NCBI GenBank assembly: GCA_902729315.2
Contig: LR746274.1
Location: forward strand, 5,515,037 to 5,579,036
DNA length: 64,000 nucleotides
Direction of reading: 5' to 3'
Origin: Spirodela intermedia
Lineage: Eukaryota > Streptophyta > Magnoliopsida > Alismatales > Araceae
The translations under genes and the position numbers were made by a program. Shown here in pieces: positions 61,789 through 64,000 of this stretch; the first letter of the stretch is position 1, and each line of letters starts with the position of its first letter. The notes under the pieces are model-generated. The model had not been told where the DNA came from and ran no database searches. It was given only the letters and a program-made list of their open reading frames with translations.

Positions 61789-62760
61789 ATGGAGACGGAC
61801 GTATCCACGATAGCAAGATAGTCAAAAACCTGTGACCTACAACGTAAAGACCACACCATCAGCAACCCTGAAATGGACAGTCGATGTAGCCCAGGCATCT
61901 TCGAGATACCGTCATCTACGCATGCCGGATAAAGCCAGGAAACCCTAGAGCAACTACAGCAGAAGTTCGGAAACTACATATAGTCATCCATAGAAATCCA
62001 CATCGAGCTACCCATGGTGACTTAGCTTCGGAGAAGAATACCCCAGACCTCCACCCGATAGTTATCTCACTCTACGACCTTCCCTCCTAAATTTATGAAA
62101 CCCCGAGATGCTCGAATCTCAGAATGTGACCAATGGCCTCAAGGACACCGGCATAAGGTCACGAAGAACACCTCAGACCCAAAAAATGAAAATGCAAACA
62201 GGAACAACACCACTCGAGGGAAAGACGGAAAGAGAAACATACAGATTTCCGAGACCCCAAGATGCTCGAATCTCAGAATGTGACCAAAGGCCTCAAGAAC
62301 ACCGGTATAAGATCACGAAGGACACCCCAAACCCTAGAAATGAAAATGCACACAGGAGCCAACCCACCCGAGCGAAAGGCGTAGAGAGAAACATACAGAG
62401 AGATAGAGATGTCACTGCTGTCCCGAGAGGGATGGCGGGAGGTATAGGAACCTCTGCGAGTGCTCCCGCTGCTGGTCATGGCGGGAGCCATCTCGTCGAC
62501 GGAGGAGATGAGGGCGTGTGGGTCTGAGAGAGGAGATACTGGATAAGGTTAACGTGTGGAGAGAAGACCCGTAACGTTTCCCCCGGGCCCCACCCGCCTC
62601 CCGTGGGATAGAGATATTGACCGTCGGATTGGTGGTCCTTCGGGAACCTTGTTTCTGACCGTCCAATCGTGGTGATCTCCATCCTATTTCGGGGTTTCGG
62701 ATCAGATAAATCGAGTGGAGGGGGGACCGTTGGACCGCTCTCCAGTACCATGCCCCGCGG
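61789..62760 (-). other. VDE upstream region with a 154-base tandem duplication
   Basis: This is the probable promoter and leader of the de-epoxidase gene. GATGCTCGAATCTCAGAATG starts at 62107 and again at 62261, giving a duplicated unit of 154 bases that extends through GAGAAACATACAGA. The GC content is higher than in the flanking intergenic DNA. Small reading frames here show no domain. Confidence 0.6.
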
Positions 62761-63936
62761 TTCACTGGAAAAACTTCATTTATCTTTTATTTAATGATTT
62801 TTATAAATATGGGGGGAAAAACCCATTGGCCTTCATAAATTGCCCACCTCTAGGTATTTTATAATTTTTAATTTATTTATATTTTATTACTCCAAAAAAT
62901 CAAAAAATGTGTTGTTTTTTTTAAAAAATGAAAAACTTTTATCTACCCTTTAGAATTCTTCTTGATTTAAATACTCTAGATTCATGATTTATTTATTTTT
63001 TTGTGACCGAATGAAATTGCTATATTTTAAATTAATTCGTGCAATGGGTGGCAAGAAGATACGAAAAAAATAAGAATTTTATAATTTTACCTTAATTTTT
63101 TTCTTAAAAATTCAAATTCAAAGAACAAGAGAAATATTTTATTCTCCAACATAGTCCTACATTTTTCTTACAATAGGTGAATATAATCATTTTGAAATAT
63201 TGCAACATGCGCTTGCCATGTGTTTTTAATTATCTGGTATTTTCTAGTTAACAAAAAATGGTAATTCATTTTTTTTCTTTGTAGAGTATTGAGCATTTCT
63301 GATATAGTGAATAATTCATCAACGCAAGATAACTAACGTAATCTTGTATGTTTCATCCTTGTGGTAATTATTCATTATTTCTTTGCATAGTCGAGAGATA
63401 TTTTGTCAATTATTTGAAAAACATTTTATCGATGAGAATTAAAAAAATGAAAAATAGTTTATTCCATAAGGTTGGCCTTTTAAGAAATGCTAATGGTGTG
63501 GGCAGATTTAAATAATAATATTACCTATGCGTTATTTGAAAAATTAATGTATTGGTTATATTCCAAGGGAATTACTTCATCATGTTGGCATTTTTATTTT
63601 TTAAAATACATTGTATTTACCATATTTTAATAATAAAATATTGAAATCAGAAAAATAATAATGAGTATTAAGGTAAAGTAAAACACATACTAATAAATTT
63701 GTTTGAAATTAAGACAAATCTATGGTATGATATCATAATTAGTCACTTTTCCCATTAATTATGACGTCATTAACACGTATTTTGATAAAGTAACAATTAA
63801 GCCATAACTTATACTCTTAAGATATATTATTAGAGAACTTGGTCCATGAGAAAAGAAAAATAAAAAAGTAGGAAATTCCAAAAACATGCTTGAAGGGCAA
63901 AGTGGCTCAATCTAGTGGTCTCAGGCCCAACACCCC

Positions 63937-63969
<33 letters not shown>

Positions 63970-64000
63970 ACTAACTGTAACAAACCGAGGGAGGAGTGAG
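62761..64000. other. AT-rich intergenic DNA ending in a (CT)n tract
   Basis: No reading frame or RNA gene was recognised. The right end has a (CT)n tract at about 63940-63969, preceded by GGCCCAACACC, similar to the tracts at gene 5' ends elsewhere in the window. A gene may begin just beyond the edge. Confidence 0.5.

Overview
The window is nuclear DNA of a flowering plant. It carries a plant H3.1 histone, sucrose-phosphate synthase, violaxanthin de-epoxidase, a class III peroxidase, a PLS-type PPR protein and a RIN4-like NOI protein. All the multi-exon genes have ordinary GT..AG introns. Exons are GC-rich, intergenic DNA is very AT-rich, and (CT/GA)n microsatellites sit at most 5' ends. I infer a monocot or a similarly GC-rich angiosperm; the species cannot be named from the sequence.

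Layout. 1308-4040 (-): cytochrome bc1 hinge subunit QCR6, with its start codon apparently split by a long intron. 6624-7329 (+): intronless histone H3.1 with a histone octamer and TATA box. 7681-13711 (-): seven-exon MINDY-type deubiquitinase. 15131-16554 (+): class III peroxidase. 17548-21443 (+): autophagy protein ATG13. 22345-26858 (-): ten-exon sucrose-phosphate synthase. 26859-49378 is a gene-poor, AT-rich block of repeats. 49379-52851 (-): a calmodulin-like protein and a PPR protein, both intronless. 55456-58638 (+): RIN4-like NOI protein. 59825-61788 (-): violaxanthin de-epoxidase. The exon structures were derived by hand, and every multi-exon reading frame closes.

The repeat block is the most structured part. 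At 33308-36619 there is a solo LTR (flanked by ATGAC) into which a second, younger solo LTR of the same family (33931-35558, flanked by GCAAT) has inserted. A third LTR of the family (37376-39118) is followed on the minus strand by a decayed tRNA-Asp primer-binding site, which fixes the family's orientation. All three LTRs carry, on the opposite strand, a motif matching the plant snRNA upstream sequence element (RTCCCACATCG) placed exactly 25 nt before a TATATA box. That is close to the spacing of plant Pol III snRNA promoters. A possible hairpin lies downstream, and a tRNA-type B box lies on the other strand. About 2 kb further on (41142-41335) is a full-length U2 snRNA-like sequence with damaged stem IIa, Sm site and promoter. 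At 43626-47060 there is a decayed Ty3/gypsy element with RT, RNase H, integrase and chromodomain on the minus strand. Inverted copies of a ~370 bp sequence (32835-33207 and 39408-39780) flank the LTR cluster.

The genes do not form one pathway. They are neighbours in a gene-rich plant segment interrupted by ~22 kb of retroelement-derived DNA.
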